Shown here: positions 20,001 to 29,390 of the stretch, one piece after another
Numbering within the stretch: the first letter of the stretch is position 1
Layout of the letters: each line of letters begins with the position of its first letter
Origin: Zygosaccharomyces rouxii
Lineage: Eukaryota; Ascomycota; Saccharomycetes; Saccharomycetales; Saccharomycetaceae
NCBI RefSeq assembly: GCF_000026365.1
Contig: NC_012996.1
Coordinates: 372,001 to 436,000, forward strand
Direction of reading: 5' to 3'
DNA: 64,000 bases
Translations under genes and position numbers: made by a program
Notes under the pieces: model-generated
The model's input: the letters and a program-made list of their open reading frames with translations, nothing else
What the model was told of the DNA's origin: nothing
The model's database searches: none

Positions 20001-20835
20001 CAGTTACAGATGGTGGAATACCTGCAGCACCTGCTGCGGCATTGGAAAGACCAGGAGTGCCTTGAGCGCTACTATTAGTTGAAGCTTTACCTGCAGGTGA
20101 CAATTCTTCTTCCTCAAAAGTAGTGCTACCAAGAACAGCCTCATCATCTTCATCTAGAGGAATCCTCTCCTCGGATACAACAATTCTTTCACCAGTTTTC
20201 TTATTTATCTTGATCTTTCTTTTAATTTTAACTTTCCTAAGGGCAGATGCTGCTGCCGTTGCTGCGAGAGGATCATTAGAAGCAGTAGGAGTGGTTGTAG
20301 CAGCAGCATGCTCATGTTCATGACTGTGACTAGATTGAGGCTTCTGAGGATGAGCACTGGGAGAAGCAGTTTGGGGAGTTGAAGGTTTTACATTAAGGTT
20401 TTTGGAAGAACGAGCTACAACGGCTTCAGGAGTGTCACCCTGTTGAGGAGCAGCAGCTGATCTTGTTTTCGTTGGTTTCGGAGAAGCGGTAGTTGCAATT
20501 CCTGCAGCAATATCAGATTTATGTTTTTCATTTTTTTCATCTTTTTTCTCCACTAAATGGTGTAATTCTTGCTTCGAAATGTAGTTGTTTTCAATACCGG
20601 CTGGGTCAGTACCAATCTTATAAAATCCACTAGTAACCCATTGACCATCCACAATAAATTTGAAGAAAACTCTATCTTTTTCCTCTGGAATTTTAATGGG
20701 CAACGTAATTTCAAATTCGCCGGTTGTTGGTGATTTTTCTAAATGGAAAATACTTTTCCATTCATCAAACTCACCTGTAACAACAACGTCTTTAGGACCT
20801 GAAGGCCAGCTAAAACTATAATTGACCGTACTCAT
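17014..20835 (-). CDS. MDG1: Greatly enlarged Mdg1/Crp1 family protein
   Basis: S. cerevisiae Mdg1 (366 aa, pheromone signalling) and Crp1 (465 aa, cruciform-DNA binding) are a duplicated pair; this single gene precedes them. Residues about 3-85 form the AMPK1-type carbohydrate-binding (CBM48-like) domain: SFSWPSGPKDVVVTGEFDEWK, then VFFKFIVDGQWVTSGFY. A basic KRKIKINKKTGERIVVSEERIPLD block follows near residue 205. The rest is roughly 1000 residues of low complexity: Ser/Pro/Thr-rich, then Lys/Asp repeats of the DKLGKDSTLKDTG type, a KNKNKKKNK stretch, Ala/Gly-rich runs and GKSKAEVSKGKN-type C-terminal repeats. It ends with a basic amphipathic tail, KKKKIGLWARIKRILK. At 1273 aa it is about three times the usual length. 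Position matches YNL173C and YHR146W. Confidence 0.88.
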   Translation of the reverse strand: MSTVNYSFSWPSGPKDVVVTGEFDEWKSIFHLEKSPTTGEFEITLPIKIPEEKDRVFFKFIVDGQWVTSGFYKIGTDPAGIENNYISKQELHHLVEKKDEKNEKHKSDIAAGIATTASPKPTKTRSAAAPQQGDTPEAVVARSSKNLNVKPSTPQTASPSAHPQKPQSSHSHEHEHAAATTTPTASNDPLAATAAASALRKVKIKRKIKINKKTGERIVVSEERIPLDEDDEAVLGSTTFEEEELSPAGKASTNSSAQGTPGLSNAAAGAAGIPPSVTGTTTPTPTRQRQKQQQQPRTPLGSVNSPSNSPSVRKTRPLSTSGAPKSSSGIRSRSGSTKERPVSTVGRPTSPSRSKSSTPMSSSGSAAASAGATAATAAAARKDRPTSAAIGDSTPSSALKTVSRGGSTKKNTNESANAEVTGPLGTRLPDNAGEETFHILPIETPSGGDQAAFKSLAGEPGPFVPSNQEQLKAFSEVNDNVDPQAFNERLNKQFKAEHNTPEKKASEKLDKKIDSQANTENLDKQKSLDDLDKKANESKLEQISKGDAVGKLKNDDELQKLGKDSLQGKEDKKDAFDTLKNDKGNLTDAGKSLASDAKKSASGPGADTGADSSDAKDTFGKLGEDDTLKQLGKDAAEGKVNKDDALDKLGKDSTLKDTGEGVAAGALGGASSGKNKNKNKKKNKNKKNKNKAEKSSEKESKEKTGTSDASISGDLESGERQIPGDYNTEKVTQENKGVKSDLSETGDLSSTDGIRGANEHGYVPGKAGPELDENDSSAHGGVSAQGSTPGSTGQVVGKDAAPLRSSAQGETAGVTGPSASKGATESLAPGAAAGAAGAAGATGISTTNAGEKELGNEATEYGKKTGLDDKTDLDKEISALGGKTELDQDANLLSKEAVPLSEDKTSATGAAAGTSITKVPADKEKEVTQDYPKKNEPSELQNKGETEEKKSKEVKRTGSQKKEAALPTLDPRARKSAGDPNSGARPTSSQQYVDTDNDEKNKDYSDPLTKDTSEIAGQHAPKAATTTGGSAAGVAGVAGAAGAAVSSKDTTKTSKSTPPPNKSAETNGTTPTKANRHSVADAEAKPSKSAHSKSTRPKSVAGSVKKESKGSTAKGTPGSAGSAGTTSAKSKKEIATDALKKGKSKAEVSKGKNTKDTAADLVKTGKSGVEDGKSRKEVAKDALKQGKSEAGSAKGKNAKEAVSDAAKSCKKEVGASKGKGVANETANAGKSESGAAAAAEQKPPGQSTLANAANRTDKKKKIGLWARIKRILK

Positions 20836-21521
20836 AATTTGGAAACTTAAACCTTATCTTTCCAAAATGGATTCTTTCGATTTTCGATTCTCCAATTTCT
20901 ATTCTTTAATACTATCAGGGAAGGGAAAGTGGAAAATGGAAAGGAATAAATTGAATTAAAATTAAAGTAAAATATTACAACTTCTTTACAATTCCCAACT
21001 TTTCTTCTTATTCTGGTTCTTCGGACTGTTGTTGATATCTGTGTCTGTGTTTGAATTGTTGTCTTGTTATTGGTCTTTGTGTAATTGAAAAGTAAGGGAG
21101 TGCAAATTGTTGGGAAGTGCTTTATATGAAAGGGGAAGGTGCTCTTTGTACGTCTTTGTCTTTGTCTTATGCCAAGTGACGAGGAGGAAAAAAAAAGATG
21201 TGTAAAGTCCGCCCCTTAAAAGAAGGAAAGAAAGCCGCATGTGCTGTTTTCCCCAATTGGGTAAAATGACGCGCTGTGCAATGACGTGTGGCGAAGTAGA
21301 TGGAATAAGGGCTCGGCGGCTAGATTAAGTATGAGATAAGTGGCGTTTTTCCTATCATTGGCTTTAAGGAGAGTAATCGATGTGCCTTATCAGCAGCATT
21401 CAAAAAATCCCCATGGTTACGGTTTTCTTTCCATACATAAGCTGAGGCTCGACAGAAGAGCCAACGAACATCGCATACTTCCTTCCAAGCATACTTACAG
21501 GCCCGGGGATCTATGGTTTCA

Positions 21522-21555
21522 ATTTTAGCGCCTGGATAATTTTAGCGCCTGGATA
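21522..21555. repeat. 17-bp tandem duplication
   Basis: Two abutting perfect copies of ATTTTAGCGCCTGGATA in non-coding DNA upstream of the tRNA-Pro gene. Confidence 0.85.
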
Positions 21556-21741
21556 AAATGGATATAACACAATATCCATGTATCAGTCATGGTGATACAG
21601 GAGTAAACTAAGAATTAACACAATGAACTTCAGAAGGGTGTGAGGTACTTCCGGAACATCTCAGTGTTCAAAATACACCTCCATCTGTAATAAGCTTCCA
21701 CAACATGCTACCGGAGGCTATCTAGTATCAAATTGTAGCAG

Positions 21742-21752
21742 TTTTATATTTA
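21742..21752 (+). other. ARS-consensus-like sequence
   Basis: TTTTATATTTA matches WTTTAYRTTTW at all positions and lies in one of the longest spacers of the window. Such matches also arise by chance in AT-rich DNA, and related yeasts use modified consensus sequences, so this is only a candidate origin element. Confidence 0.2.
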
Positions 21753-22039
21753 GACACTATCTAGAACTAACCCATAACGTACACATGGCTAAGGACTACA
21801 TCCAAGATGACAGAATTAGTTGTGCTTCATATCATCTAAGACTTAGTAAGACATGAGATATAGCTCAAATAAAGAAATCCAGGCCCTTTGAAGAGTACAT
21901 AATCGGTTCTTAGTGATCCCGTTGAGAAAACCGTATTATTTTTATAAGGAATTGTCCCAATGTTCACTTACACCACCATCTGATTGTTTCTTGTGAACTG
22001 GACGTTCTAAAATGAACTTGGTAGCATCGCAATTCAAGT

Positions 22040-22111
22040 GGGCGTGTGGTCTAGTGGTATGATTCTCGCTTTGGGTGCGAGAGGCCCTGGGTTCAATTCC
22101 CAGTATGCCCC
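22040..22111 (+). tRNA. tRNA-Pro(TGG)
   Basis: A 72-base cloverleaf. The acceptor GGGCGTG pairs with TATGCCC (two G-T wobbles), with discriminator C at 22111. The anticodon stem CTCGC/GCGAG closes the loop TTTGGGT with anticodon TGG. The T-arm has the GGTTCAATTCC B-box. A T7 terminator follows at 22121-22127. There is no intron. Confidence 0.95.
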
Positions 22112-22533
22112 AGCGATTAATTTTTTTGCATAATTTTGTTAAAAATTCTTTTTTTGTTTACCCGTCTTTTCATTGAGTAGTTTGTTGAAGCGAATACAAA
22201 CATGTAATGGTAAAACATTAAAATCTAACAGTAGTAAATAATGGAAGAAAGTATAAATGGGAAAATTAAGACACATAAATCTTTCATCCTTCATCGCTCT
22301 TATAAAGCAGCAGTATTATGTGCTTCAGTATATTTTCTATCTTTCTATGTTGAATTAGCCGCCCAAGTCTCTGCTACTCCAGGAACTCCGGGTAACGCCC
22401 AATTTGCATTTGTGAAAATAGATTCAATTCTCTTCCCGCCCCCATCCATCATATATATGCAAAACCGAGATGTTGCATTTTATGGTTATTCAAAACAGCC
22501 GCCAAAGGGTTTAATCCCAATTCCAATAAAGCT
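22112..22533. promoter_or_regulatory. APC1 5' region
   Basis: A 422-base region between tRNA-Pro and the APC1 ATG. Most of it is occupied by the 98-codon open frame described separately. No canonical GTATGT/TACTAAC intron signals were seen. Confidence 0.4.
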
Positions 22534-22537
22534 ATGA
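22241..22537 (+). other. 98-codon open frame overlapping the APC1 start (ATGA)
   Basis: An ATG-started frame of 98 codons ends in a TGA that overlaps the APC1 ATG in the sequence ATGA (22534-22537). It contains a hydrophobic stretch (AAVLCASVYFLSFYVELAAQV) and ends in QPPKGLIPIPIKL. I do not recognise it as a known protein. It could be a chance frame, an upstream ORF, or the true Apc1 N-terminus separated by a one-base frameshift (real or a sequence error). The annotated APC1 (1680 aa) is shorter than S. cerevisiae Apc1 (1748 aa), which keeps the last option open. Confidence 0.35.
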
Positions 22538-25500
22538 ACGATATTTTAAACCTTGATGAATCTGATGATGGTGGTATAGATGCTTCCTCTAAGGAGAATT
22601 TCTATTGGGATCGTAATAATAGAGGTGATATTTGGATTTCGTCGGATAGGAAAACCGTTGAATGGCAAGTAGCAAATCAATGTATTCGTAGGTTTTATTT
22701 TCAACAACCTGTAATAAAGGCCAATTTTGTTGATTTTGAAAAAGCTCCAAATTGTCTTGTAATTGTTTTGAAAGATGTGGCTCACGTTTATTACATTTCT
22801 CAAGGTGATTCAACGATCGTTTGCTTCCCATTCCCCATCGCAAACGTATTTTGGTATTCACAAGGTCTAGTACTTGAAAGAAAAGTAACAGGTACCAATT
22901 GGGGCGAAAATGATAATCATCGTTTCATAACACTGTCAGATCCAATGTTACCATTTGGATTTTTAGGGTTTTCCACACATCAAAGACATGGTAGTGATTT
23001 GAAAGATATTCGAATGGTTCTATTCCCAGAAGATGATAATTTAAAGATTACGGTTTTGTTCGATAATTGCCAAAAGAAATTACATTTTTATTATACACAA
23101 GTTACGGGACGTTCTAACGATCATAGTTCAAATGGATCTTTTAATCGAAGAGATCAACATTTACTTGGCGGTGGTATGAATAACAATCCATTGTTAGCCA
23201 ATAATAGTGGCAGTATCATTAGCAGCGGATCTTCATCAGATGCGAAGAAAAACTTGAGGAAGATTTCCATTCTCAATAGAAGAGCTACTTCTGCTACGTT
23301 GGGGACAGGTGATTCGAGTGAAATACCGTCAAGTTCCTTGAAATCTGCAGATTCCTTATCCTCAAGCCATAAGACAAATGGAGGAACTAGAAGAAGTCTT
23401 TCGGCAACTTTAGATCGTATGAGTAGTGGATTAGCGTCACCGGTAGCGGAATTTTCTAACAGTTCTATCCCACAAAGTCATAACGACGCTCTTCATCAAA
23501 GAATATCTACGAGAGATGTAACTTTGACTAAAATTTCGTCCATGACTCTACCACAACATTTAGCCCATAGAATTAAATGTTTAAAATGCATTTCATTGAA
23601 ATTACAAAATCGTGAAGCTGTTGCAATCTTTGATCCCAATACGAGGTTTTATAAACTTTGGATGACTGATCTTTTGCCTGAGGTTATCAATTCACTTTCC
23701 TTTAAAGTTTATGGTAATTCCCCCAATGATATGATAAGATTGTCTAACTTTAACGTCGATGCACCAATAATCGATATGTGTATTTACCACTCATATCATT
23801 TCCCAGGCACTCTAGCACTGGTACATGAATCCAACCATATATCTCTTTACAACCCATTTTTTGAATTGGCATCCCCGAAAATACAGCTTCCGCAACAGGG
23901 TGGACCTCAAAAGCTATATTACATTTCAGATGACAGAATGGTTTTGGATAAAACAACTATTTCATCAACCAATATTGGATTAAGTTTATTCCCTTATCCT
24001 AAGAAATCATCAGTCATACTTTGTTTTGAAGCAATGAAATGGATCTGTTCACCTAGTATTTTTCAAGCAGTCGTCTTTCTTTGGCAATTTTCGTTACAGT
24101 TAAACGATAAGCATATTTGTCACATGGAAGCAGAATTTTCTGCGTTAGAATATACTTTAACCGCCCTCATGTTACCGCCCACGGAAGAAGCCGATAATTT
24201 TAAAGACATTCACGAATCATCTGCATATATATTTCTGGCAAAATTCGGGCTTCCTTATTTGCTCCCGAAGATCATTATGGGATTACATCTAATACGAGAA
24301 GAGATGACGCTTAATGTTTTACAAAAAAATGATGTACTACGATGGGGGAAATTCTTGCAATATGCCACCACAATTATGGATTGGCCAATTCTTTGGAGGG
24401 AATATTATGCGACGAGTGGTTCTCAATCAATTGCTACGGATTGTGATCCTTTGCCTGGTGTCTTTGCACATCCTCTAGATGAACCCCCATCTATCATGAA
24501 ATCACTTTACAGTGTGACAGAAAACAGTTATACTCCAATTACGCCATTTATAACTTTTTCTAGGTTGGTGGAAATGGACTCTAAAATTGATCATTTGATT
24601 ACACCTAGAAGTTATAAAGTTATCAGATTTTATGAAATGACACATGCATCTGATTATTCTGATGAATTCCTTTTACAGGTGCTTACCAGGTTGGAAATCA
24701 CGAAACAAGAAATTAACACTTTTCCTCTTGGATTATTGGCTCCCTTATGTAAAATGTTGGCTAAAATTGAAGAGAAACTTTGCCAAGTAGATGTGAATTT
24801 AGACCTTTCCGTCATTTCAAGACATGATTTAGAAAGATGCGTTTTCACCATAAGACAATTACGAAATGACACAGCAATGGCAGAAGACCAATCAAAGTCT
24901 CTGAATCCTTATAGAGCACCATTAAAGCTTTCACAAAATAACACAAAAGTCTCACCAAAAGATATATATACGGTTTTGGCAGAAGTTGTGAAAAGCACAA
25001 ATCGATTCACTTTGGAAAGAGGATCTATCGAAGAAAATGCAGATATGGATGATTTTGACGAAGGTTACACTTTAAAGAAGAATGCAGGATTAATTTTTTC
25101 TGACGATAGAAGATTCTATCACGTCTTATCCTTATTGGTATATTACAAGCCCCGTAAGATACAGTTTCTGTCATCAGAAACTGAATATACAAAGTTATTG
25201 AAGCAAAAGAAGTCCATCGCTAGGGTGATGTCTCTAAGAACTTGTACAAGTGGAATTGGGTTTGGTGCTGTTGCCTACGCTACAGAAAAACCGTTAGCAA
25301 CACAGAAATGGATTAAGGCTTCACTAGATTTTACTTATCTATTTCCAGATAATACAAAAGTTTCCATAGATCCTGACGAGTTGGACCAAGAGACACTGCT
25401 TTGGGGTGAATTTCATAGTGGAGTAAGTTCAGGGCTACGAATTTCCAAAAAATCCAAGGACATTAATGGCAGCTGGATTGCCTTTAATAAACCCAAAGAA

Positions 25501-27576
25501 TTAGATGCGCAACATGGTGGTTTCTTACTAGGGTTGGGTTTAAATGGTCACTTAAAAGGATTGGAAGAATGGCATGTATACAACTATTTGAGCCCTAAGA
25601 AAACTCACATTAGTATCGGACTTTTGTTGGGAATGAGCGCGAGTATGAAGGGGACAATGGATTTGAAACTTACCAAAGTACTTAGTGTTCACATTGTAGC
25701 GTTATTACCGCCAGGGTCTAGTGACCTAAACATTAATCTAAAAGTCCAGACAGCGGGTCTGATCGGAATAGGATTACTTTATCAGAGATCTCAACACCGA
25801 AGGATGTGCGATGTACTTTTTTCTCAACTCAAATCGCTTATAGTGGTCAATGAGGAGCAAGTTTCCGATGAGAGTTATCGTTTAGCTGCAGGTATCTCAC
25901 TGGGATTGATCAACCTTGGTGTAGGCGATTTAGCCAGTGGTGATGACCTTAATGATATCCCTGATGACATAGATGTCCCAGAACCCCTCCCGATTGGAGG
26001 CATGGGCCCGGATGAAAAGATCACAAGGGGACTACTTGAAATTATTACGAAAAATCGTGATGTGGAAGAGGATTGGATACCAGAAAATTCTTTTATTGGG
26101 GCAATTATGGCTTTAATGCTAACGTTCTTAAAGACAGGAAACTTAAATGTTGCAGAATCGATCAAGCCTGATCTAAAATACATACCAACCAAAGTGGATT
26201 ACAGACCAGAGATTTTTATGTACAGGGAATGGGCTTACCATATGATTTTATGGGAAACGATAGGAACGGATATATCATTTATCATGAGCGATTTTACTAA
26301 CATTTTCGATTCTGAAATAAATACCGATAAATTACCAGTGTATTACACCATGGCAGGTCGTGTGCTGTCCATAGGTATAAGGTATGCTTCTTCAGGAGAT
26401 ATAAGAATTAGAGATTGCTTACTTTATTTGGTTGATAAATTTTTACCTTTCTATCAATATCCAGGTGATGCTCGGTTAGATTTCAAGTTGACAATATTGG
26501 GAATAAATGCATTACTCAATGTACTTTTGGTCTCAACCAGTTTGGTTATGTGTGGTACAGGTGATTTGGAAACTTTCCGTAGAACCAGATACTTACATGA
26601 GATTGTGCTAGGTAAGCATTCAGATGTTTTCAAATCTCAGGCACCTACCAAAAAAACATCTTCAGATAAAGGTGCAGAAACTGCGGATGCAGAGATGTCT
26701 ATTGAAGAAGTTGAAAACTCAGAGGAGGCAAGTGCGCCTGAAGTTGTCATTAACGAAACAAATGATGATCAAGAGGAATTACCAGACGTAACTGCCGAAA
26801 CTGAAGAGAAAACCGATGATGAGAACCAATATTCCAAATATATTGCCACCAGTATGTCCTTAGGGTTCTTGTTTCTGGGATCTGGTCAATATGCGCTAAA
26901 GACTTCAAGTTTAGAATGCCTTTCCTACCTTATCATTTCAGTATTACCAACCTACAAACGTGATGCACCTTTGCAAGAGACAAAGCACTTTTGGAGTATG
27001 GCAGTAGAACCTAGATGTTTGGTCATTAGGGATGCTGAGACTGAAAAATCGATCAGCAATATACCGATAGAAATTACAGTAAGGATGACGGATTCTTTGA
27101 AAGAAGAAATGAGAGAGTTGGTTGCACCATGTCTCTTGCCAGATGTCAGGAAGATAAGATGTTTGAGGGTTAAATCTCCCCTCTATTATCCATTGGAAAT
27201 AAATTTTGATCATGAAATTCAATCTACAGAATTCTTTAAAAATGGTACCATTCTCTACGTCCAGCGTCGTCGCCCACAAAGTGATAAACCTCCTCATTAC
27301 AGGAGCATTGATGATATACAGTTAGCACTAAGGAAAAGAATGGACCATTCCGAAGACGAAACTGACACAGCAACGAACTTATCATTTGCAGATAAACTCT
27401 TTAAGAATTTAGAATGTACCGATAGTACAATGATGGAATTAGAGAAAGAAGTTGAAACGCCTTCCAATGAACAGAATTACAACTTAGAAATGCTTTGCTC
27501 TGACATAAACAGTGGTGATGTGACAGACTGCCAATTAGAACTTTGGAAAAGAAAACACCGTACTCTAATCGAATAG
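22534..27576 (+). CDS. APC1: Anaphase-promoting complex scaffold Apc1
   Basis: Apc1 is the largest APC/C subunit, the platform joining the catalytic module (Apc2/Apc11) to the TPR lobe. The 1680-residue product (S. cerevisiae 1748) has an N-terminal propeller-like half with a Ser/Asn-rich insertion (about residues 205-330). A C-terminal half follows with proteasome/cyclosome-type repeats (GGFLLGLGLNGHLKGL, HISIGLLLGMSASMKGT, GLIGIGLLYQRSQHRRM, AAGISLGLINLG, near residues 990-1130). An acidic insertion lies near 1390-1430. The position matches YNL172W. The start is uncertain because an open frame in another phase overlaps the ATG. Confidence 0.92.
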   Translation: MNDILNLDESDDGGIDASSKENFYWDRNNRGDIWISSDRKTVEWQVANQCIRRFYFQQPVIKANFVDFEKAPNCLVIVLKDVAHVYYISQGDSTIVCFPFPIANVFWYSQGLVLERKVTGTNWGENDNHRFITLSDPMLPFGFLGFSTHQRHGSDLKDIRMVLFPEDDNLKITVLFDNCQKKLHFYYTQVTGRSNDHSSNGSFNRRDQHLLGGGMNNNPLLANNSGSIISSGSSSDAKKNLRKISILNRRATSATLGTGDSSEIPSSSLKSADSLSSSHKTNGGTRRSLSATLDRMSSGLASPVAEFSNSSIPQSHNDALHQRISTRDVTLTKISSMTLPQHLAHRIKCLKCISLKLQNREAVAIFDPNTRFYKLWMTDLLPEVINSLSFKVYGNSPNDMIRLSNFNVDAPIIDMCIYHSYHFPGTLALVHESNHISLYNPFFELASPKIQLPQQGGPQKLYYISDDRMVLDKTTISSTNIGLSLFPYPKKSSVILCFEAMKWICSPSIFQAVVFLWQFSLQLNDKHICHMEAEFSALEYTLTALMLPPTEEADNFKDIHESSAYIFLAKFGLPYLLPKIIMGLHLIREEMTLNVLQKNDVLRWGKFLQYATTIMDWPILWREYYATSGSQSIATDCDPLPGVFAHPLDEPPSIMKSLYSVTENSYTPITPFITFSRLVEMDSKIDHLITPRSYKVIRFYEMTHASDYSDEFLLQVLTRLEITKQEINTFPLGLLAPLCKMLAKIEEKLCQVDVNLDLSVISRHDLERCVFTIRQLRNDTAMAEDQSKSLNPYRAPLKLSQNNTKVSPKDIYTVLAEVVKSTNRFTLERGSIEENADMDDFDEGYTLKKNAGLIFSDDRRFYHVLSLLVYYKPRKIQFLSSETEYTKLLKQKKSIARVMSLRTCTSGIGFGAVAYATEKPLATQKWIKASLDFTYLFPDNTKVSIDPDELDQETLLWGEFHSGVSSGLRISKKSKDINGSWIAFNKPKELDAQHGGFLLGLGLNGHLKGLEEWHVYNYLSPKKTHISIGLLLGMSASMKGTMDLKLTKVLSVHIVALLPPGSSDLNINLKVQTAGLIGIGLLYQRSQHRRMCDVLFSQLKSLIVVNEEQVSDESYRLAAGISLGLINLGVGDLASGDDLNDIPDDIDVPEPLPIGGMGPDEKITRGLLEIITKNRDVEEDWIPENSFIGAIMALMLTFLKTGNLNVAESIKPDLKYIPTKVDYRPEIFMYREWAYHMILWETIGTDISFIMSDFTNIFDSEINTDKLPVYYTMAGRVLSIGIRYASSGDIRIRDCLLYLVDKFLPFYQYPGDARLDFKLTILGINALLNVLLVSTSLVMCGTGDLETFRRTRYLHEIVLGKHSDVFKSQAPTKKTSSDKGAETADAEMSIEEVENSEEASAPEVVINETNDDQEELPDVTAETEEKTDDENQYSKYIATSMSLGFLFLGSGQYALKTSSLECLSYLIISVLPTYKRDAPLQETKHFWSMAVEPRCLVIRDAETEKSISNIPIEITVRMTDSLKEEMRELVAPCLLPDVRKIRCLRVKSPLYYPLEINFDHEIQSTEFFKNGTILYVQRRRPQSDKPPHYRSIDDIQLALRKRMDHSEDETDTATNLSFADKLFKNLECTDSTMMELEKEVETPSNEQNYNLEMLCSDINSGDVTDCQLELWKRKHRTLIE

Positions 27577-27714
27577 TGCATTTTCTTTCCGGAAAAAAGA
27601 ATTAAACATACGTAATTGTATCTACAATGTATGCGGTTTATCTGTATATGCAAAAGTAAGGATAAGAGAGTTTCTTCAATAAAAAAAAAGCCAGCAGAAA
27701 AGAGCAAGCGCTCT

Positions 27715-29187
27715 TCATTTTTCTGGAGCGCCTAATTTTTGTCCCATCTTAACTTGATCACCCACATTAATGCTAAATTTAAAATCTTTAGGAGCTTCGA
27801 AACAGAGAACCACAGTGCTACCTAACATGAACCCACCCATTTCGTCACCTTTAATAAGAGGCATACCACCTAATACTTTACTGGAATTATCATAGGTTGC
27901 CTCATAACAGGTGTAAGGTTCTGCATGTTTATTTCTTTTCATATTAGTAACCAATTCTTTATCAAAGCTTAATTTGATAGAACCGACATTAGTAGCGCCC
28001 ACAGCGGTCATGCTAAAAAATCCATGGGTCCAATGGCCCAATGTAGCCACCCTTTCATTTAACACAAAAAGGTTGGGGAAATTACGTTGGAAATACGGTG
28101 CCACCGAGAAGAGATCACCAGGGAAATGACGACGTACTTGACAGACCCAATCAACAGGCGAATGGAAATGATGATAATCACCAGGCGCCAGATAAATCAC
28201 TGCGTAGTACAATTCAGTGTCTATTGGTTCCTGGAAAGTTTTTTTCAAAGGAGTTGTAGTTATTGATAATTCACTTAATAATTTCAGAGTTTTAGTAACA
28301 GGTAAGAAAGGCTGCTCGACTGCTTTATCTCCTTCATTTCTAATGGTAATCGGATGATCATCGTCTGGACCTTTAATTTGGAAATTGTTCACTTTGGCAA
28401 ATTCTCTATGTTTGTCTTCCTCAGATGAAAGATCGATTGTTGATGAGCTTCTTGAAACACCTTGACGTGAATGAGTACCTAAAAAGTCTTTAATCGAGTA
28501 AGTTAAACCCTTAACCTGTTCGATCTCGCCCCTTTCTGAATCTATGACACCCAATTGTAAGACCTTACCATCACTCGGACAAGCAATTACGCTTGTACCA
28601 GGCGCAATAGGTCTGCACTCAGGTCTTATGTTTCGATAAAAAAATTCCGATAAATTGGCATAATGAGTTAGTTCAGGATCAACCATTTCATCTAGATTGA
28701 CACCGAACATATACGAATAACATTTGTACCCCCAAGGTCTCATCCACAGGGGCAATGTTAAGGAGTTTACTTGGCCCCAAAGACGTGAAATTGCATTTAA
28801 TGGCAATGTAGAATAACAGAAAAATAACCAGTTATTATCAAAGATTCTAATACGTTGCCTTTTCTTAATGGATTCCTTTTCTTCTTCAACATCCTCCAAT
28901 CTTTGTTTTTCATTTTGAGCCCTTAACAGAATGGTACCTATTACAATAGTAACACTTGTTAAGACTGCCCATTTTATCATGGAACTGCGAACTCTTACCT
29001 CTGAATTTTGCGGTGGTCGAGCAAATTCATCACTACGATGCTTTTGAGGTACCAAACTTTTGCTAGAAAATCCTCGGTTCCAAATTAATGCAGTTCTATT
29101 TCGAAGTTGTATCTTGGTGATTATTCTACCCATGGGCATTGTTATAATGGTTCTTCCCTGACTCAATGCACTTTTCACAGGTAACAT
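27715..29187 (-). CDS. PSD1: Mitochondrial phosphatidylserine decarboxylase Psd1
   Basis: Psd1 converts phosphatidylserine to phosphatidylethanolamine in the inner mitochondrial membrane. The frame is open to a TTG at 29307, but the ATG at 29185-29187 gives MLPVKSALSQGRTIITMPMG, matching the family start; the product is 490 aa (S. cerevisiae 500). A basic presequence precedes a membrane segment (WAVLTSVTIVIGTILL). The catalytic domain carries LAPGDYHHFHSPVDW and the self-cleavage motif LGST at about 455-458, where Ser becomes the pyruvoyl group. It is divergent from DCD1 and matches YNL169C. Confidence 0.96.
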   Translation of the reverse strand: MLPVKSALSQGRTIITMPMGRIITKIQLRNRTALIWNRGFSSKSLVPQKHRSDEFARPPQNSEVRVRSSMIKWAVLTSVTIVIGTILLRAQNEKQRLEDVEEEKESIKKRQRIRIFDNNWLFFCYSTLPLNAISRLWGQVNSLTLPLWMRPWGYKCYSYMFGVNLDEMVDPELTHYANLSEFFYRNIRPECRPIAPGTSVIACPSDGKVLQLGVIDSERGEIEQVKGLTYSIKDFLGTHSRQGVSRSSSTIDLSSEEDKHREFAKVNNFQIKGPDDDHPITIRNEGDKAVEQPFLPVTKTLKLLSELSITTTPLKKTFQEPIDTELYYAVIYLAPGDYHHFHSPVDWVCQVRRHFPGDLFSVAPYFQRNFPNLFVLNERVATLGHWTHGFFSMTAVGATNVGSIKLSFDKELVTNMKRNKHAEPYTCYEATYDNSSKVLGGMPLIKGDEMGGFMLGSTVVLCFEAPKDFKFSINVGDQVKMGQKLGAPEK

Positions 29188-29390
29188 TGTAGTGGTATCG
29201 GCTCTTTTGTATCGCAGTAAAATCAATTTAATCTCTAACCTTCCCTTTTTAACGTCTATCAAACCTCCTTGTGAATTATTTGATAAAAACTCCAACCAAG
29301 ATCCCAATGGTTATGATGACTTGTACGTTTCTAATACGCGAATACGTTTTGTTTGTAGTTTATTCCATTTTTACACATGTGAAGGTTGGA

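Larger units (their letters stand above)
20836..22039. other. Long MDG1-tRNA spacer
   Basis: A 1.2-kb gene-poor stretch. The left part is the MDG1/CRP1 promoter, with pyrimidine-rich runs and an A9 run near 21190. A 17-bp tandem duplication lies at 21522-21555. TTTTATATTTA at 21742-21752 matches the 11-base S. cerevisiae ARS consensus. I looked for Ty-type LTR ends next to the tRNA and found none. Confidence 0.4.

Noticed and set aside
21560..22039. Possible solo LTR next to tRNA-Pro
   Set aside because: No TG...CA ends with target-site duplication could be found by reading, and no retroelement coding remnants.
29188..29307. PSD1 N-terminal extension from TTG
   Set aside because: The first codon is TTG; the ATG at 29187 gives the conserved Psd1 N-terminus. 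The same reasoning excludes TTG extensions of BFA1, SKO1, BNI5, GIM3, ARO9 and the YGP1-type gene.
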